Numbered from the stretch's first letter, positions 1 through 11,495 are shown. The stretch: 64,000 bases of DNA from Hydrangea macrophylla (GCA_033977485.1 CM066991.1:129475999-129539998), one strand, 5' to 3'. Made by a program: numbers and translations. The notes: generated by a model not told the origin, from the letters alone.

Positions 1-520
1 ATGGAGGAAGTTTTTCAATAATTACAGAAACTATAACATCTTCATCCATATTTAATTTCTTAAGTTTGCAATGATTAAGAATACGTTGAATCTCATGAAA
101 TTGATCAATGCATGATCAACTTACTATCAACCATTTTATAATTAAGAAATTGACCAATTAAAACTTTCTTACTTGTCGCGTCCTCCACAAGATATTTTGC
201 CTCCAATTTGTCCCAAAGTTCCTTGGCAGTGCCCACATTTTGGTAGAGATCGAAAAGAGAGTCGACATAGCATTGAGAATATGACCACGGCAAAGATAAT
301 CGTCCGTCTCCCATTTAGTGCGCTCCCTTGCTTGTGCCACCATCTCATTTTCTCTTTTCGCAGGTTTTTCATCTTTGAGCACATATACTATCTTCAAGGT
401 GGTGAGTAAAAAATGCAACTTCCTTTGCCAACGAAGAAAATTACCACCATCAAAACGGTCCAATTTCACGAAGCTTACGGTCATTTGACGAAGAGACTTT
501 GCCGAAGAAGTGTCCGCCAT
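1..520 (-). mobile_element. Ty1/copia gag fragment (5' part, runs off window)
   Basis: The minus strand from the ATG at 520 encodes the N-terminal copia gag domain. The motif FDGGNFLRWQRKLHFLLTTLK is followed by a predicted helical segment and, after a frame change near 310, by AKELWDKLEAKYLVEDA. This order is the DUF4219/UBN2 gag layout of plant copia elements. The frame change and the loss of sequence past position 1 make it partial and probably inactive. Its 5' LTR lies to the right, at about 655-1295. The similarity is recognised from family motifs; the clade is not determined. Confidence 0.85.
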
Positions 521-654
521 TAGTAAATATTGTATTTAGATTGTTGAATTTAAATGCGTCCTCCGGTTGGCGAAAATTCTTCAAAAAGTAACCAAGTAAA
601 TCTTCAAAGCGTGTACTAGGCACTTTCCTAAATACAATATTCGCCCCCGCCAGA

Positions 655-1295
655 TATTGTAATCGGTGTGCAATTGGGTATTCCGCGAGTTTGTATTCAA
701 GATACTATGAAGCAAAACACTGCCTGCAAAATGCACTATTGAAGACAGCCCTAGAATTATCACTAATATTTTTCAACCAAATCTGTATTCTGTTACTGCA
801 GTTTAACAGAATACAGAATAATATTATTTTGCACAACAGAATGAGCAGAGATGAATTGTATTTGAAGTACTTGTCTTGCACAGAGATAAATAGATATATG
901 GTATGGGTAACAGTTCTTCTTCTGCTAATACAATTTGAGTGAATTCATTATATAGAGAGGAAGGGGTATCTAAGCACTGATTGATTGACACCGAATCAAA
1001 TGACGCAACCCATCAATGACATCTAATCAAGTACGGGTGCCATTAATATATATAGATATATATATATATTAATTAACTATGTATATATGTACGGGTCACC
1101 AAATAAAGTGGGTGTTGTAACCGAATGGTTGCCTGGCACATGATTTGGGAGCTTTCCAAATCAGGGAAATTATACGGTGCTTCTCGAACGTCATACCTAT
1201 ATAGTTCATCCCCTTGCGATCTTAATCGTACGACTACAAAACAAATTTTCAATCACAACTCCTCTTAAGCCCCTTATTTTAAAAATTCTCCAACA
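655..1295 (-). repeat. 5' LTR of the left-edge copia element
   Basis: Read on the minus strand the segment starts at 1295 with TGTTGGAGAATT, a typical plant copia LTR start, and runs toward the gag ATG at 520. A TATA-like sequence lies at about 949-954 (minus: CTCTATATAA). The 3' end, near 655 (minus ..GATTACA), is inferred from the terminal CA and is less certain. The other LTR lies outside the window, so LTR identity cannot be checked. Confidence 0.55.
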
Positions 1296-2459
1296 ATAAG
1301 GTGATAGTGTAATGACTTCGACTAATCTCAAAAAGAAAATTAAAAATCAATAATTCAAATAGAGCGTAGAATACAAAGTTCCATAATCAACGATTACTGT
1401 AATAAAGCAATTAAACTAAACTAGCAATTTAACTAATTAACTAAGCAGATCTTAAAAACGGGTTTTTACATTATAAGAAAAAGGTGTTGGGATCACACAA
1501 ATCCATAATAACCTAGCCATCTACCATGCACATTCACTATCGCTCTATGAAGTACATCCCTCTTCAGTGTTCCGTATTTTTCTAAAAATAAAGAATCAAT
1601 AGTCCTTATATGACCGAGACTATATCATCACAGTTGATTTAAAATACTTAGAAGACAGTTTAAAATGATAGTTTGTCTCACACCCTCAATGGTGTTAGCA
1701 TTCAATGTGGTTTGCAAAAGTCATTGAAGAAAATGGCCTTAAGGCTTAGGTTTTAAAAAATGTTGTGACAAACTGAACTTATTGGAACAATTAATTGATG
1801 ACAGATTTTTAAAACAAGAAGTCTTGGAATACTTAAAGGCGTCATCTCAGGATCGATTGAAGCACTCTCGATCGATCGAACTGCATCATTCTTCAATCGA
1901 TCGAAATGTCTTCGATCGCATGACTGTTCTGTGGTTCGATCGATCGAAATAACTTCAATCGATTGAACACAGGTTTTCTCTGCACTGCATGGAAGAGGCT
2001 GGAGATCACTGTTTCATTGCGATCTCCCAACTACTGGACTACTCAGACATGTTTTTTATTGCAGAAAACAAGTGCTTAATGTAAGAAATCATTAAGGCCG
2101 TGTTTGGTTTGTATTTAAACATGAAACTATGAAAACTATGGATTCAAACTATTAACATGCAAAACTATGATCAAAGAAGATTAAAGCTACTGTAAACTAC
2201 GAACATAATGTAAAGAGAACTAAATTATGGACCCTGGAATACGATTTTACTATTAAACTTGCAATATAATGAACTTGTCTTGAACAATCCACCCAAAACC
2301 TACAAAAAATGAATAAACTCTCTATCTCTCTCTCTAACTGTTGAAACTAAAAGTGGGTATCCCTAGGGACATGTTTACATTATATATTTATATAGATAAC
2401 CTAAGCTAGGGTTACTATACGCGTTCTGCTGCGCTGCCCGTAAAGTTCTGATACAGCCA
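1296..2459. other. Intergenic, AT-rich, with an ATCGATCGA-rich patch
   Basis: No gene is visible. It is AT-rich spacer with stop codons in every frame. The patch at about 1850-1975 repeats the palindrome ATCGATCGA or AATCGATT at short spacing. Sequence around 2090-2120 (GCCGTGTTTGGTTTG) resembles one end of a MITE, but no partner end is clear. Confidence 0.6.
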
Positions 2460-3066
2460 TGTTCGATCGATTTTTAATGGAAGTTATACTACATTTATAC
2501 ATATATAAATATATGTATTATATATGTGTGTATATATATTATTTCAGTAATGTAAAAGATGCCAAAGCAACTTTTGGTTTAATTCACCAAAAGATGCTAA
2601 CCTTTCTTACATGGATCAGTGGGTGTAATTGGTACCTTTAGATTCTATGTATCAAAACGGTGCATCAAAGCACCATTAGGCACTAAAGGTGATCGGTGCT
2701 AGGCACCTGTTAACTTCTATAAATACAAAACTAGTTTCAGTGGGTTACTTACTTGATCTTTTACCGAGACAGTTTCTAGGAGTTATGTTTTCAGAAATTG
2801 TTTTCTATTATTTTACTTTCTAATATTCTTTTAGCATTGTACTTTAAAGGCTCTGAAAGTTCAGAGTGTTCTTAGGTTGTGCAAATCCTTTGAACACTAA
2901 CAAGTGAATTTAGGTCTACTGTATCCTGGGGACTATTTTTCACATACACTTTTTGCACTCGCAATTTATTGGAAGTGCGACAAATTTGTCTTAAAAATAG
3001 CGATTCATCGTGCCTTGGTTCATAATTCGCTTACTCTCTGTTTATGTTATTGATATACTTCCAACA
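2460..3066 (+). repeat. 5' LTR of copia A
   Basis: Shares nearly all its sequence with 9824-10545, from TTTTTAATGGAAGT to the terminal ATACTTCCAACA. It is shorter than the 3' LTR: its first bases differ, and the roughly 130-bp stretch at about 9880-10010 of the 3' copy is absent. No canonical initiator-Met tRNA primer site (TGGTATCAGAGC) follows it. Confidence 0.85.
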
Positions 3067-3098
3067 ATTTTAAGACATTATTATTTTTTTTTGCATCA

Positions 3099-4042
3099 AT
3101 GGAGTGGTTGGCTTCTACCGTTCAATCGATTCAAGTGATGAATCAAAACTTGGTGCGATTAGATCGTTTCAACGGACAATTGTTTACTCAATGGTAACAA
3201 AAGGTTTTGTTCTTCCTAACGACGTTGAAACTTGCGTACATATTGAAAGATGATCTTCCGCCAATTCCGGTTGAAATTGCAAGTGAGTCCGATGACATCA
3301 AGCAACAAAGGGTGAAACGGGTTGAGGATGATTTTCTATGTAAGGGGCACATTCTTAATGTATTGTCGACTTATCTCTACAACACTTTTCGACACACTCC
3401 ATCAGCTAAGGAACTTTGGACGCGTTTGGAGAACAAATACAAAGCCGAGGAAATAAGTACCCGTAAGTTTTTAACTGATAATTATATTCACTTTAAAATG
3501 GTTGATGGAAAATCCGTTATCTCTCAAATGGAAGAATTACAACTTCTTATGGATGATATTTCCATTGGAGGAGTTTAAATTGATAAGGAATTTCAAGTTG
3601 GGCTTATTATTGCAAAATTGCCTCCAACTTGGAATGACTACAAAAAGAGGCTTAAGCATCAAGAGAAGAAATGTACTTTAGAGGAATTGGCACGTCATCT
3701 TCATATTGAAGAAGAGTCTCGAAATAGAGATTGAGACATAGATAAACTTGTTGATAATTTCTCTAAAGCACATATGGTTGAAGGGAAGTCTACCAACAAA
3801 CCCAAGAAAAGTAGTGTTCCTCCTAAGAAAAATGTCAGCTTCAAGAAAAAGGGAAACAACACCAATGGGTACAATAAGAAGAGCTGTTTCTTTTGCCAAA
3901 AACCTGGTCATATCATGAAGAATTGTCGCCTTCACAAGAATTACCTCAATTCTCAAGTGAATATGACCAATGACAATACCGACTTCATTGCAGTTGTGAT
4001 CGCTGAACAAACTATGCTGATACCAATGAAGAGTGGTAGCTA
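3099..4042 (+). pseudogene. Copia A gag with CCHC zinc knuckle
   Basis: The reading starts at ATG 3099 (MEWLASTVQ). Gag helices follow (LVRLDRFNGQLFTQW, then FFLTTLKLAYILKDD). The CCHC zinc knuckle CFFCQKPGHIMKNC is encoded at about 3892-3933. In-frame stops occur after QW (about 3196), at 3576 and at 3733, so no full-length gag can be made without readthrough. Gag would package the element RNA in cytoplasmic particles. Identity is secure from the knuckle and the following pol domains. Confidence 0.85.
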
Positions 4043-5748
4043 GACACTAGAGCCACAATCCATGCTGCAAAATGCCGAGATGCTTTTATAAAATATGAAA
4101 GTGTATCCAATGGACAAGTTATTAGAATGGGCAACAACAAGACCGCAAAGGTTATGGGAATTGGGTCAGTCGAACTCAAATTCACTTCTAGCAAGACAGT
4201 CACTCTGACAATTATTCGTCATGTTCCTGAGATGAGTAAGTATCTTGTATCGGGTGATCTTTTGAACAAGGCAGGGTTTAAATTGGTGTACGAATCTGAT
4301 AAGTTTATTGTATCCAAAAATGGATTTTTTGTTGGGAAGGGTTATTCTTGTTGGGATGATTAAGCTTAATATTAATAAAACTATGTCTTCTGTTTAAATG
4401 ATTGACTCTTTATTTTTATGGCATAATAGATTAGGACATGTTAATTATCAGTCTATTAAATGCATGAGTAATTTAGGTTTAATATCAAATTGTGATGATA
4501 GTAATATCTCTAAATGTGAAATATGTGCTCAAGCAAAAATAGTGCGTAAACCATTTCATCAAGTAGAACATAGTTAAGAAATTCTTGATCTTGTACATTT
4601 TGATGTGTGTGATCTCAAGAATTTTGTAACTCGTGGAGGAAAGAAATATTTTCTAACCTTCATTGATCATTTCTCAAGGTATACTTGTGTATATTTGTTG
4701 CATAGCAAAGATGAGGTGTTTGAGAAATTCAAAATTTATAAAGCTAAAGTTGAAACTCAATTTAGCAAAACGATTAAAGTGTTAAGGAGTGATCGTGGGG
4801 GAGAAAATTTTCCAAATAAGTTTAAATTGTATTGTGAGACTCATGGAATTATTCATCAAATGTCAGCTCCCTATACTCCTCAACAAAATGGCCTTGTTGA
4901 AAGGAAAAATAGAACTTTGACTGAAATGGTAAACTCACTTCTAATTAGTTTAGGTCTTCCTAATAGTTTATGGGGACAAGCAATTTTATTGGCTTGTTAT
5001 ATCCTTAATAGAATACCACAAAAGAAATCCAACATGACTCCGTATGAGTTATGGTACAATAAAAAGCCCAATTTGAACTATATTAAAGTTTGGGGATGCC
5101 TTGCTTATATAAGGATACCAGACATTAAAAGGTAAAAATTGAGACCTAAAACTTATAAATGTGCTTTTGTTGGATATTGTAAGGATAGTAAAGCATATAG
5201 ATTCTTAAATCTTGTGACAAATGAGACTATAGAATCTAGAGATGCTGAGTTCTTTGAGCATGTTTATGCTAAGGACAAGTTGAAGAAATTATTGCATCGT
5301 GATGAGCACAATAACACAAATCAAGAAATCGTTGTTCAAGAACAAAATATTCAAAATGATCCTAACCCGAGAGCTTCTACAAGAGCTAGAACCACAAACT
5401 ATTCCTTTGGATCAGATTTCTATCTTTTTTCTTGGTGAAAGAAGTAGAGGAGAAATTTTGAAGGAAATTAGATATGTGATGAATTCCGAGGGAGATCCTA
5501 ATTCCTATGTGGAAGATATGGCTTTACCAAATGCATCTCTTTGGAGAGAAGCAATTGAAGAAGAATTAGATTCTATTATTTCTAATGGAACTTGGAAGTT
5601 AGTTTATTGTCCTCCAGGATCACAACCAATTTGTAAGTGGGTTTTCAAAAGGAAGTTGAACAATGATGGTTCAATTAATAGATTTAAAGCTAGGCTTGTG
5701 GCCAAAGGTTTTAAACAGAGAGAAGGGATTGATTTCTTTGACACATAT
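4043..5748 (+). pseudogene. Copia A protease, integrase and start of reverse transcriptase
   Basis: After a frame change near 4040 the protease region reads L-D-T-R-A-T, where copia proteases have D-T/S-G-A: the catalytic-loop glycine is replaced by arginine. GAG-pre-integrase follows (WHNRLGHVNYQ then CEICAQAK, the HHCC zinc site). The integrase core runs at about 4605-5135 with DVCD, LRSDRGGEN and NGLVERKNRT supplying the DDE residues. The chromodomain-like tail begins after a stop at 5133. The reverse transcriptase starts near 5620 ([31 protein letters not shown]) and is cut at 5748 by the insertion. Confidence 0.87.
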
Positions 5749-6340
5749 TGTCACGCCCCGGAACAGCATAAATAGAGAAAAATAAATTTCCTTTAAGGAA
5801 ACCTATTATATTACAACATTAGAGTTAATTACAACTAAAAAGCTACGATGGAAGTATATAAGGTTTGGAAGCCACATATGCCCAAGTACCAAATATAACA
5901 AAACAGTCTAAACGGAAGTCTAAACTATCAACTATCTCCAAGTCTTCAACTGACGTAAACATCAGCATAGTAGTCCTCCTTGGCATAGGTATCATCAGTG
6001 GGGCCACCCTCGGTGTATTCCTCTCCCGGATGGTAACCGTCATTGTAGGATCCGTCACCTGTAGAATAAGGTACAAGATAGTCTGGATGGGAAAAAGTCC
6101 AGGCAATAAAAGGCCGTCAGCTTACTAAGAGCTGAGTGAGTATAAACTACCAAGGTACCAGTTATATGAAGTAAACATGAACGAGTTAACAATCTTATTA
6201 TAATAATAACAATATCTTGTTCCTTTATTCAACCTCGTAAACCAGCCATTATCGTCTTGTTACTCAAACATCGATATTAACATATTCTGACTGAACGAAC
6301 AAACTCAATCGTTTAACTCTAGGGATACAACCTCATTCAG

Positions 6341-6655
6341 TCCACCGCTTTTAAGAGCATATACACAGCTCACCGCATATCATGGAATCCACGTCAGTCC
6401 GTCCCCATCTTTTAAGAACAATGTATCATGTTCACCGCATTTCAGGGACACAACTTTTCAAACAAGGCATATCATCTATTGCCACGACTCAACGTCATCT
6501 ACCAGATATCCCAGCTCACCGCTTTTAAGAGCATATTACATAGCTCACTGCTTTTAAGAGCATATCATAGATTATCCAATCTATCTTAGGACTACTTGGT
6601 CCAGCTCACCGCTTTTAAGAGCATATGCACAACTCACCGCTTTTAAGAGCATATC
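6341..6655 (+). repeat. Tandem CACCGCTTTTAAGAGCATAT repeats
   Basis: Five clear copies start near 6342, 6516, 6545, 6605 and 6634, with spacing from about 29 to 170 bp, and degraded copies between them. They occupy the middle of the 5749-7975 element. The related element at 57413 carries a different repeat in the corresponding place. Confidence 0.85.
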
Positions 6656-6965
6656 ATGACCAAACGTCCGTCCACGTACCATTCCCAGAACTTACCAACC
6701 TACTTATACCCAGTAATAATAAGGACACATGACAATTCCCAATGTGGCCTGACTACTCAAATTAAAAGAAAATGGATATCGAACTCATACAAGAATTAAC
6801 AGATTTCCCATGTTATTACTTCCATCCATTTGGTATAATTATACTTAACTTTATTGTCACATTATCCCTGTCTAACCCAAAATTGCATAACGGAAGTCCA
6901 AAGCGAAAATCGAACAACCGAACCCTAATATAATAAACAAGCAAAGGAATCCATACTCTGCCCAT

Positions 6966-7178
6966 ACCAATCGATTGGTATAATGTCCAATCGATTGGGA
7001 TAAAAGTAATGTCAATCGATTGAGGAAACTGGCAATCGATTGGGATAAAATAAATGTCAATCGATTGAGGAAACTGGCAATCAATTGGGATAAAATAATG
7101 TCAATCGATTGAAATTCTGTTCAATCGTTTGGGTCTAGACTGATGGCAATCGATTGGTAATTATGTCAATCAATTGGT
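6966..7178. repeat. Array of CAATCGATTG palindromes, cluster 1
   Basis: About ten copies of the 10-bp palindrome CAATCGATTG (some with one change) recur every 20-26 bp, in alternating contexts GTCAATCGATTGAGGAAACT and GGCAATCGATTGGGATAAAA. There is no ORF of interest. It is not a simple microsatellite, because the linkers are conserved too. Confidence 0.88.
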
Positions 7179-7586
7179 ACTTCGTCTTCACCAGCAGATT
7201 GCAAAAACAGCAGATATAAACGTACACCTCATGCATATAACACGTCTAAGCTTCATAATAACTTGTGTATACATCTAGTAAAGGGACCAAGTGAGTTAGA
7301 AACTCACCTAGGGTGTGTTTGGGTGTGTGTTCTTTGAAAACCCAAAGTTCTCTCTCTCTTTCTTCTCCTCTTTTTCTTCTCTCTGCCCAGCTCTAAGCCT
7401 CTCATTCTCTTTCTTCTTCTTCTTGTTCTTCTCTTCTTCTTCTCTTCCACCCAGCTGCCAAGGGCAGTGAGTGTGTGTGTGTGTGGATATAGATATAGAT
7501 ATAGATATATATACACACAAGATATCTGTTTCTCTCTCTCTCTCTTCCAAGGCTGACAAAACTGACCCAAGGCCTGAAATGAAGAC

Positions 7587-7623
<37 letters not shown>

Positions 7624-7680
7624 AACAAGAGTGCCACACGTTCAAAGCTAAAGAAAAGAAGAAAACTTGTCTCAGCTTAT

Positions 7681-7895
7681 GTCAATCGATTAGGACATAA
7701 GTCAATCGGTTGGCAACAGATAATAGAAGGCAATCGATTGAGAAGAATGTCAATCGATTGAGAAGAATGTCAATCGATTGGTATGTTGACATGTAATAAA
7801 TTTTGGTCGGTAAAATGGCAATAGATTGGGAACATGTCAATCGATTGGTATCAAAAAGTGTCAATCGATTGGGATAAATGGCAATCGATTGGTAA
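7681..7895. repeat. Array of CAATCGATTG palindromes, cluster 2
   Basis: Nine copies of the same palindrome as at 6966-7178, again preceded alternately by ATGT and TGG. The two clusters flank a 500-bp (CT)n/(TA)n/(GA)n block, so the arrays look like one module split by low-complexity sequence. Confidence 0.88.
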
Positions 7896-7975
7896 CCAAA
7901 TTTCACAAAAAGGAATAAAAGTTTATAGAATGAAGTTTTATTTATTAATACTATCCAGAAATTCAAGGTATTACA

Positions 7976-9261
7976 TATATGCTCTTATGGCGCGAATTAG
8001 TTCGATTCGCTTACTTATTTCTTTGGCATCAATTCACCATTTAGTGATCCATCAAATGGACATGAAAACGACCTTCTTGAATGGTGATCTAGATGAAGAA
8101 ATCTATATGGAACAACCTGAAGGGTTTGTTCAACCTGTCCAAGAAAAGAAAGTGTATAAGCTCATTAAGTCTTTATATGGACTTAAGTAAGCTCCTAAAC
8201 AGTGGCATGAGAAATTTGATGAGGTTATACTATCAAATGGTTTCTATATAAACAATGCAGATAAATGTATCTACGGTAAATTTAGCAACAATGGAGGTGT
8301 TATCATTTGTTTTTATGTAGATGACATGCTCATTTTTGGAACCAACTTAAAAGTTGTGATAGAAACTAAGGACTTTCTTTCTACTAATTTCGATATGAAG
8401 GACATGGGGGAGGCAAGTGTGATCTTAGGTATTAAGATCAAGAAAAATAATGATAGCTTAGCACTAGTGCAATCACACTACATATAGAATGTGCTAAAGA
8501 AGTTTGGTCACTTTGAACAAAAACCAGTCTTAACTCCATTTGACCCTAATACCAAATTAGTCAAGAACATTGGGAGAAGCAAGTCACAATTGAAGTATTC
8601 AAGGGCCATTGGGAGTTTAATGTATTTAATGCATTGTACTAGACCAGATATTGCATTTGCAGTCGGCATGTTGAGTAGATTCACTAGTAACCCAAGTCAA
8701 GAACATTGGGATGGAATTTCTCGAGTACTTAGGTACTTGAAGGGCACGATCGATTATGGATTACATTATCAAGGTTACCCATCTGTTTTAGAAGGGTATA
8801 GTGATGCTAGCTGGAACACTGATATGGAATCCAAATCGACAACTGGGTGGATTTTTATCCTCGGAGGAGGAGCGATTTCTTGGGGATCCAAGAAACAAAC
8901 ATGCATATCACACTCGACGATGAAATCCGAGTTGATTGCCCTTGAGGCTGCATGTAAAGAAGGTGAGTGGCTACAGAATTTAGTTATGGAAATTCCTTTG
9001 TGGAAAAAGCCTACTCCATCAATTACTATCTATTGTGATAGTCAAGCAACATTAGCTCGAGCAACTAGTAAGATGTACAATGGGAAGTCAAGACACATTG
9101 GTCTTAGACATAACTATATTAGTCAACTCCTAAGAGAAGGAGTAATAAGTGTAACATATGTCAAATCAATTGAAAATCTGGCAGATCCTTTGACGAAAGG
9201 ACTTGCCCGTGATATGATTAAGAAAACCTCAAAAGGAATTAGACTAAGGTCTATAATATAA
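7976..9261 (+). pseudogene. Copia A reverse transcriptase remainder and RNase H
   Basis: Resumes the interrupted reverse transcriptase: ARISSIRLLISLASIHH, then KTTFLNGDLDEEIYMEQPEGF, then the catalytic FYVDDMLIFG at about 8311-8340. RNase H follows ([19 protein letters not shown] region, YSDASWNTD, SKKQTCISHST, IYCDSQATL, RHIGLRHNYI) and ends at the stop at 9261. In-frame stops occur at 8188 (GLK stop APKQW) and 8487. Catalytic YVDD is intact, but the chain is broken. Confidence 0.88.
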
Positions 9262-9823
9262 CTATTACCTTCGATGGAAATCTAACATAGGTTTTGAAAC
9301 ATAGGCCATGTTTAAAGGGAAAAACAAGTCGAATGAGTGATAACGACATAGGTTTTGGTTCCATTCTTGGATGTTAAACTCTAGTGAATATTTGAGACTC
9401 TTGTCATTTTGGAGGGTGAGTATTGTACTCTTAATAAGTCTATAGTGTTATACTGAGATGTAAAGGACAAGGACATCTTGATAGACTTACCTATATGAGT
9501 GAGGAGGTTTGGCCGCTTCCAAAAGAGACTGAGACTTTTCTCAAGTGCACTCATGAAAACCAGATTACGCACATGGCCATAAACGTGCGGACTTAAGAAC
9601 TTCAGAACTTATTTGGAATTAAATATGCTCGATGTAGTCATAGAAGATCCTTGGTTCAAAACTGCGGTTACCATAGTACCTGACGAAACTTGACACATTT
9701 GTGCTAATCGAAGGTTCAAGTCCAAATGACACCTATCGGATTATGTATTTGTTTCAAAAAATGCTATTAGATATTTTAATTTTAAAATAATGCTACAAAA
9801 TGTATTTTGAAATTGGGGAGGAT
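9262..9823 (+). other. Copia A 3' untranslated region with polypurine tract
   Basis: Non-coding sequence between the RNase H stop and the 3' LTR. The terminal AATTGGGGAGGAT next to the LTR is a typical plus-strand primer (polypurine tract). Confidence 0.7.
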
Positions 9824-10545
9824 TGTTGGAAATTTCAATATATTTTTTAATGGAAGTCATACTACATTTATACATTTTTTGGTGAATTGGAGAAGGAATT
9901 CCATAGAAATAGGGGGTTAGATGGATTCATACAAACTCTTTATCGAGAGAGAAGTGAGGGGTGTGCATTTTATAAAATGAAGGAGTCCTCATAGGATAAA
10001 ATTTATATATATGTATTATATATATATTATTTCAGTAATGTAAAAGATGCCAAAGCAACTTTTGGTTTAATTTTCCCATAGGTGCTAACCTTTCTTATCA
10101 GTGGGTGTAATTGGCACCTTTAGATTCTATGTATCAAACGGTGTATCAAAGCACCATTAGGCGCTAATGCATGGTGATCGGTGCTAGGCACCTGTTAACT
10201 TTTATAAATACAAAACTAGTTTCAGTGGGTTACTTACTTGATCTTTTACCGAGACAGTTTTTAGGACTTATGTTTTCAAAATTTGTTTTCTATTATTTTA
10301 CTTTTCAATATTCAATCTTTTAGCATTTTTTTTAAAGTTAAGAGTGTTCTTAGGTTGTGGAAATCCTTTGAACACTAACAAGTGAATTTGGGTCTACTGT
10401 ACCCCGAGGACTATTTGTCACAAATATTTTTTGCACTCACAATTTATTAAAAGTGCAACAAATTTATCTTAAACATAGTCATTTATCGTACCTTGGTTCC
10501 TAAATTCGCTTACTCTCTGTTTATGTTACTGATATCCTTCCAACA
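9824..10545 (+). repeat. 3' LTR of copia A
   Basis: Begins TGTTGGAAATTTC and ends CTTCCAACA, so the ends form a short inverted repeat (TGTTGGA/TCCAACA). It aligns with 2460-3066 but keeps a segment (about 9880-10010) missing from the 5' copy. Confidence 0.88.
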
Positions 10546-10735
10546 GAGGGCACAATAACAATACTTGATTGATTTCAATTGACAAAAAGAAAGAAATCAA
10601 TTTTATTCAACTCTAATTCCTAAACTTGGGTCCCTCCCTTCCCCATCTCATACATTGCCTTCACAATAAATAAGATCCAAAAAAAAAAAAAAAGGAAGAA
10701 GAAGAAGAAGATGTGAAAATATCAAGCAATTAGAA

Positions 10736-11314
10736 TCATCTGCACATTTGAGGAGGATGAGATGGTGTGAGCTCACAATTATCAGATGGTGAGTAACAAC
10801 CAATGACATCCCTCTGATCATGATCTCCATCAACATTGAAACCAAACTCATGCAAGTAAAACCCATCTCTCTTCTCTTCAACCATCTTCAAAATCTTCTC
10901 AAAAACAGAGACTTCACATGGGATTTTCAAGACACCCTCTTGTTGAAACCCAAATTCCTCTTCAGCTTCTCTCAGTAGAATCCCAAAAGCTTGGTGACCC
11001 AAATACTCAGTTGGGATTGTGAATCTCTTAAGCTCTTTCCCAACACAAACTGCGAGGAACCCTTTTGGAACGACGTCGTAAATGTTGCTTGGTACTGTTG
11101 CAGAGATGGAATTGTCTGAGAAAGAAAGTGTTTTCTTGAGAAATTTATTAATGCTCTTAGAACTACTGCCAATATTGTTGGGTACTGTGGATGATGATGA
11201 GCTATTGATGGTGTTTTTTGATGCATTGGCAACCCTTTTCCACTTCTTCAGGATCTGTTGAAGCCTAACTATATCACTAATCTTGTTAGACTTCTTTGAA
11301 TCCATTTTTTGCAA
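10736..11314 (-). CDS. SAUR-family auxin-responsive protein
   Basis: Intronless 192-aa protein. The SAUR domain lies at about residues 80-155: VPKGFLAVCVGKELKRFTIP, then YLGHQAFGILLREAEEEFGF, then GVLKIPCEVSVFEKIL. These are the hallmark blocks of small auxin up RNA proteins, which promote cell expansion, in characterised members by inhibiting PP2C-D phosphatases. A basic and serine-rich N-terminal extension (KKWKRVANASKN) and an acidic, proline-containing tail place it with the longer SAUR subgroup. The start could also be the Met three codons downstream (11305). A TATA-like TATTTAAATA lies at 11486-11495, and the auxin-response core TGTCTC (minus) at 11754-11759. Codon use and the clean frame indicate a functional gene. 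Confidence 0.93.
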   Translation of the reverse strand: MQKMDSKKSNKISDIVRLQQILKKWKRVANASKNTINSSSSSTVPNNIGSSSKSINKFLKKTLSFSDNSISATVPSNIYDVVPKGFLAVCVGKELKRFTIPTEYLGHQAFGILLREAEEEFGFQQEGVLKIPCEVSVFEKILKMVEEKRDGFYLHEFGFNVDGDHDQRDVIGCYSPSDNCELTPSHPPQMCR

Positions 11315-11355
11315 ATTAATTTAGTTGCAGCTACCAAGATTGAGTCAGATGAAAC

Positions 11356-11387
<32 letters not shown>

Positions 11388-11485
11388 GCTAGGTGTGTAT
11401 ATGTATGAATCACTCTCCCTATTTCCTTCTCTTCTTGAAAGGATTTGTTTGTGTGAAAATGCTAATTATGGGATGGTGGTACCCC

Positions 11486-11495
11486 TATTTAAATA
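11486..11495 (-). promoter_or_regulatory. Putative TATA box of the SAUR gene
   Basis: TATTTAAATA about 170 bp upstream of the SAUR start codon is the best TATA-like element on that strand in its proximal promoter; the (TA)n at about 11357-11372 is an alternative. It is placed by position only. Confidence 0.4.

Larger units (their letters stand above)
5749..7975 (+). mobile_element. LTR-like insertion (TGTCACGCCCCG..ATTACA), solo-LTR candidate
   Basis: It interrupts the copia A reverse transcriptase exactly between F-D-T-Y and the conserved A-R-I-S-S-I-R. The insert begins TGTCACGCCCCGG and ends GTATTACA, with near-identical 5-bp flanks (CATAT / TATAT), as for an LTR element. No coding capacity is seen. 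Inside are five copies of a CACCGCTTTTAAGAGCATAT unit (about 6341-6655), two arrays of CAATCGATTG palindromes (6966-7178 and 7681-7895) and a polypyrimidine/(TA)n block (7330-7625). A relative with the same first 30 bases lies at 57413-60328. Whether it is a solo LTR or a complete non-autonomous element is not settled. Confidence 0.7.
2460..10545 (+). mobile_element. Copia A: decayed Ty1/copia retrotransposon with both LTRs
   Basis: LTRs at 2460-3066 and 9824-10545 flank a single copia gag-pol region in the order gag, protease, integrase, reverse transcriptase, RNase H. The 3' LTR starts TGTTGGAAATTTC after a purine-rich tract (about 9811-9823) and ends CTTCCAACA. The 5' LTR has lost some of its start and about 130 bp internally. 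No matching target duplication is seen (AGCCA before, GAGGG after), so the 5' edge is probably truncated. Several stops and frameshifts break the polyprotein, and a 2.2-kb LTR-like insertion splits the reverse transcriptase. It is therefore a dead, fairly old copy. Confidence 0.9.

Noticed and set aside
7304..7645. Overlapping arginine/lysine- and serine-rich frames of about 110 codons
   Set aside because: They translate (CT)n, (GA)n and (TA)n microsatellites inside an LTR-like element.
6966..7895. CRISPR-like regular repeats
   Set aside because: The repeat is only 10-15 bp, linkers are themselves repeated rather than unique, and the genome is a plant.
6872..7966. Repeated peptide frames with SIASFLNRLT-like units
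   Set aside because: They come from reading the CAATCGATTG palindromic arrays in one frame. There is no start, conserved length or independent codon signature. Not a repeat protein.
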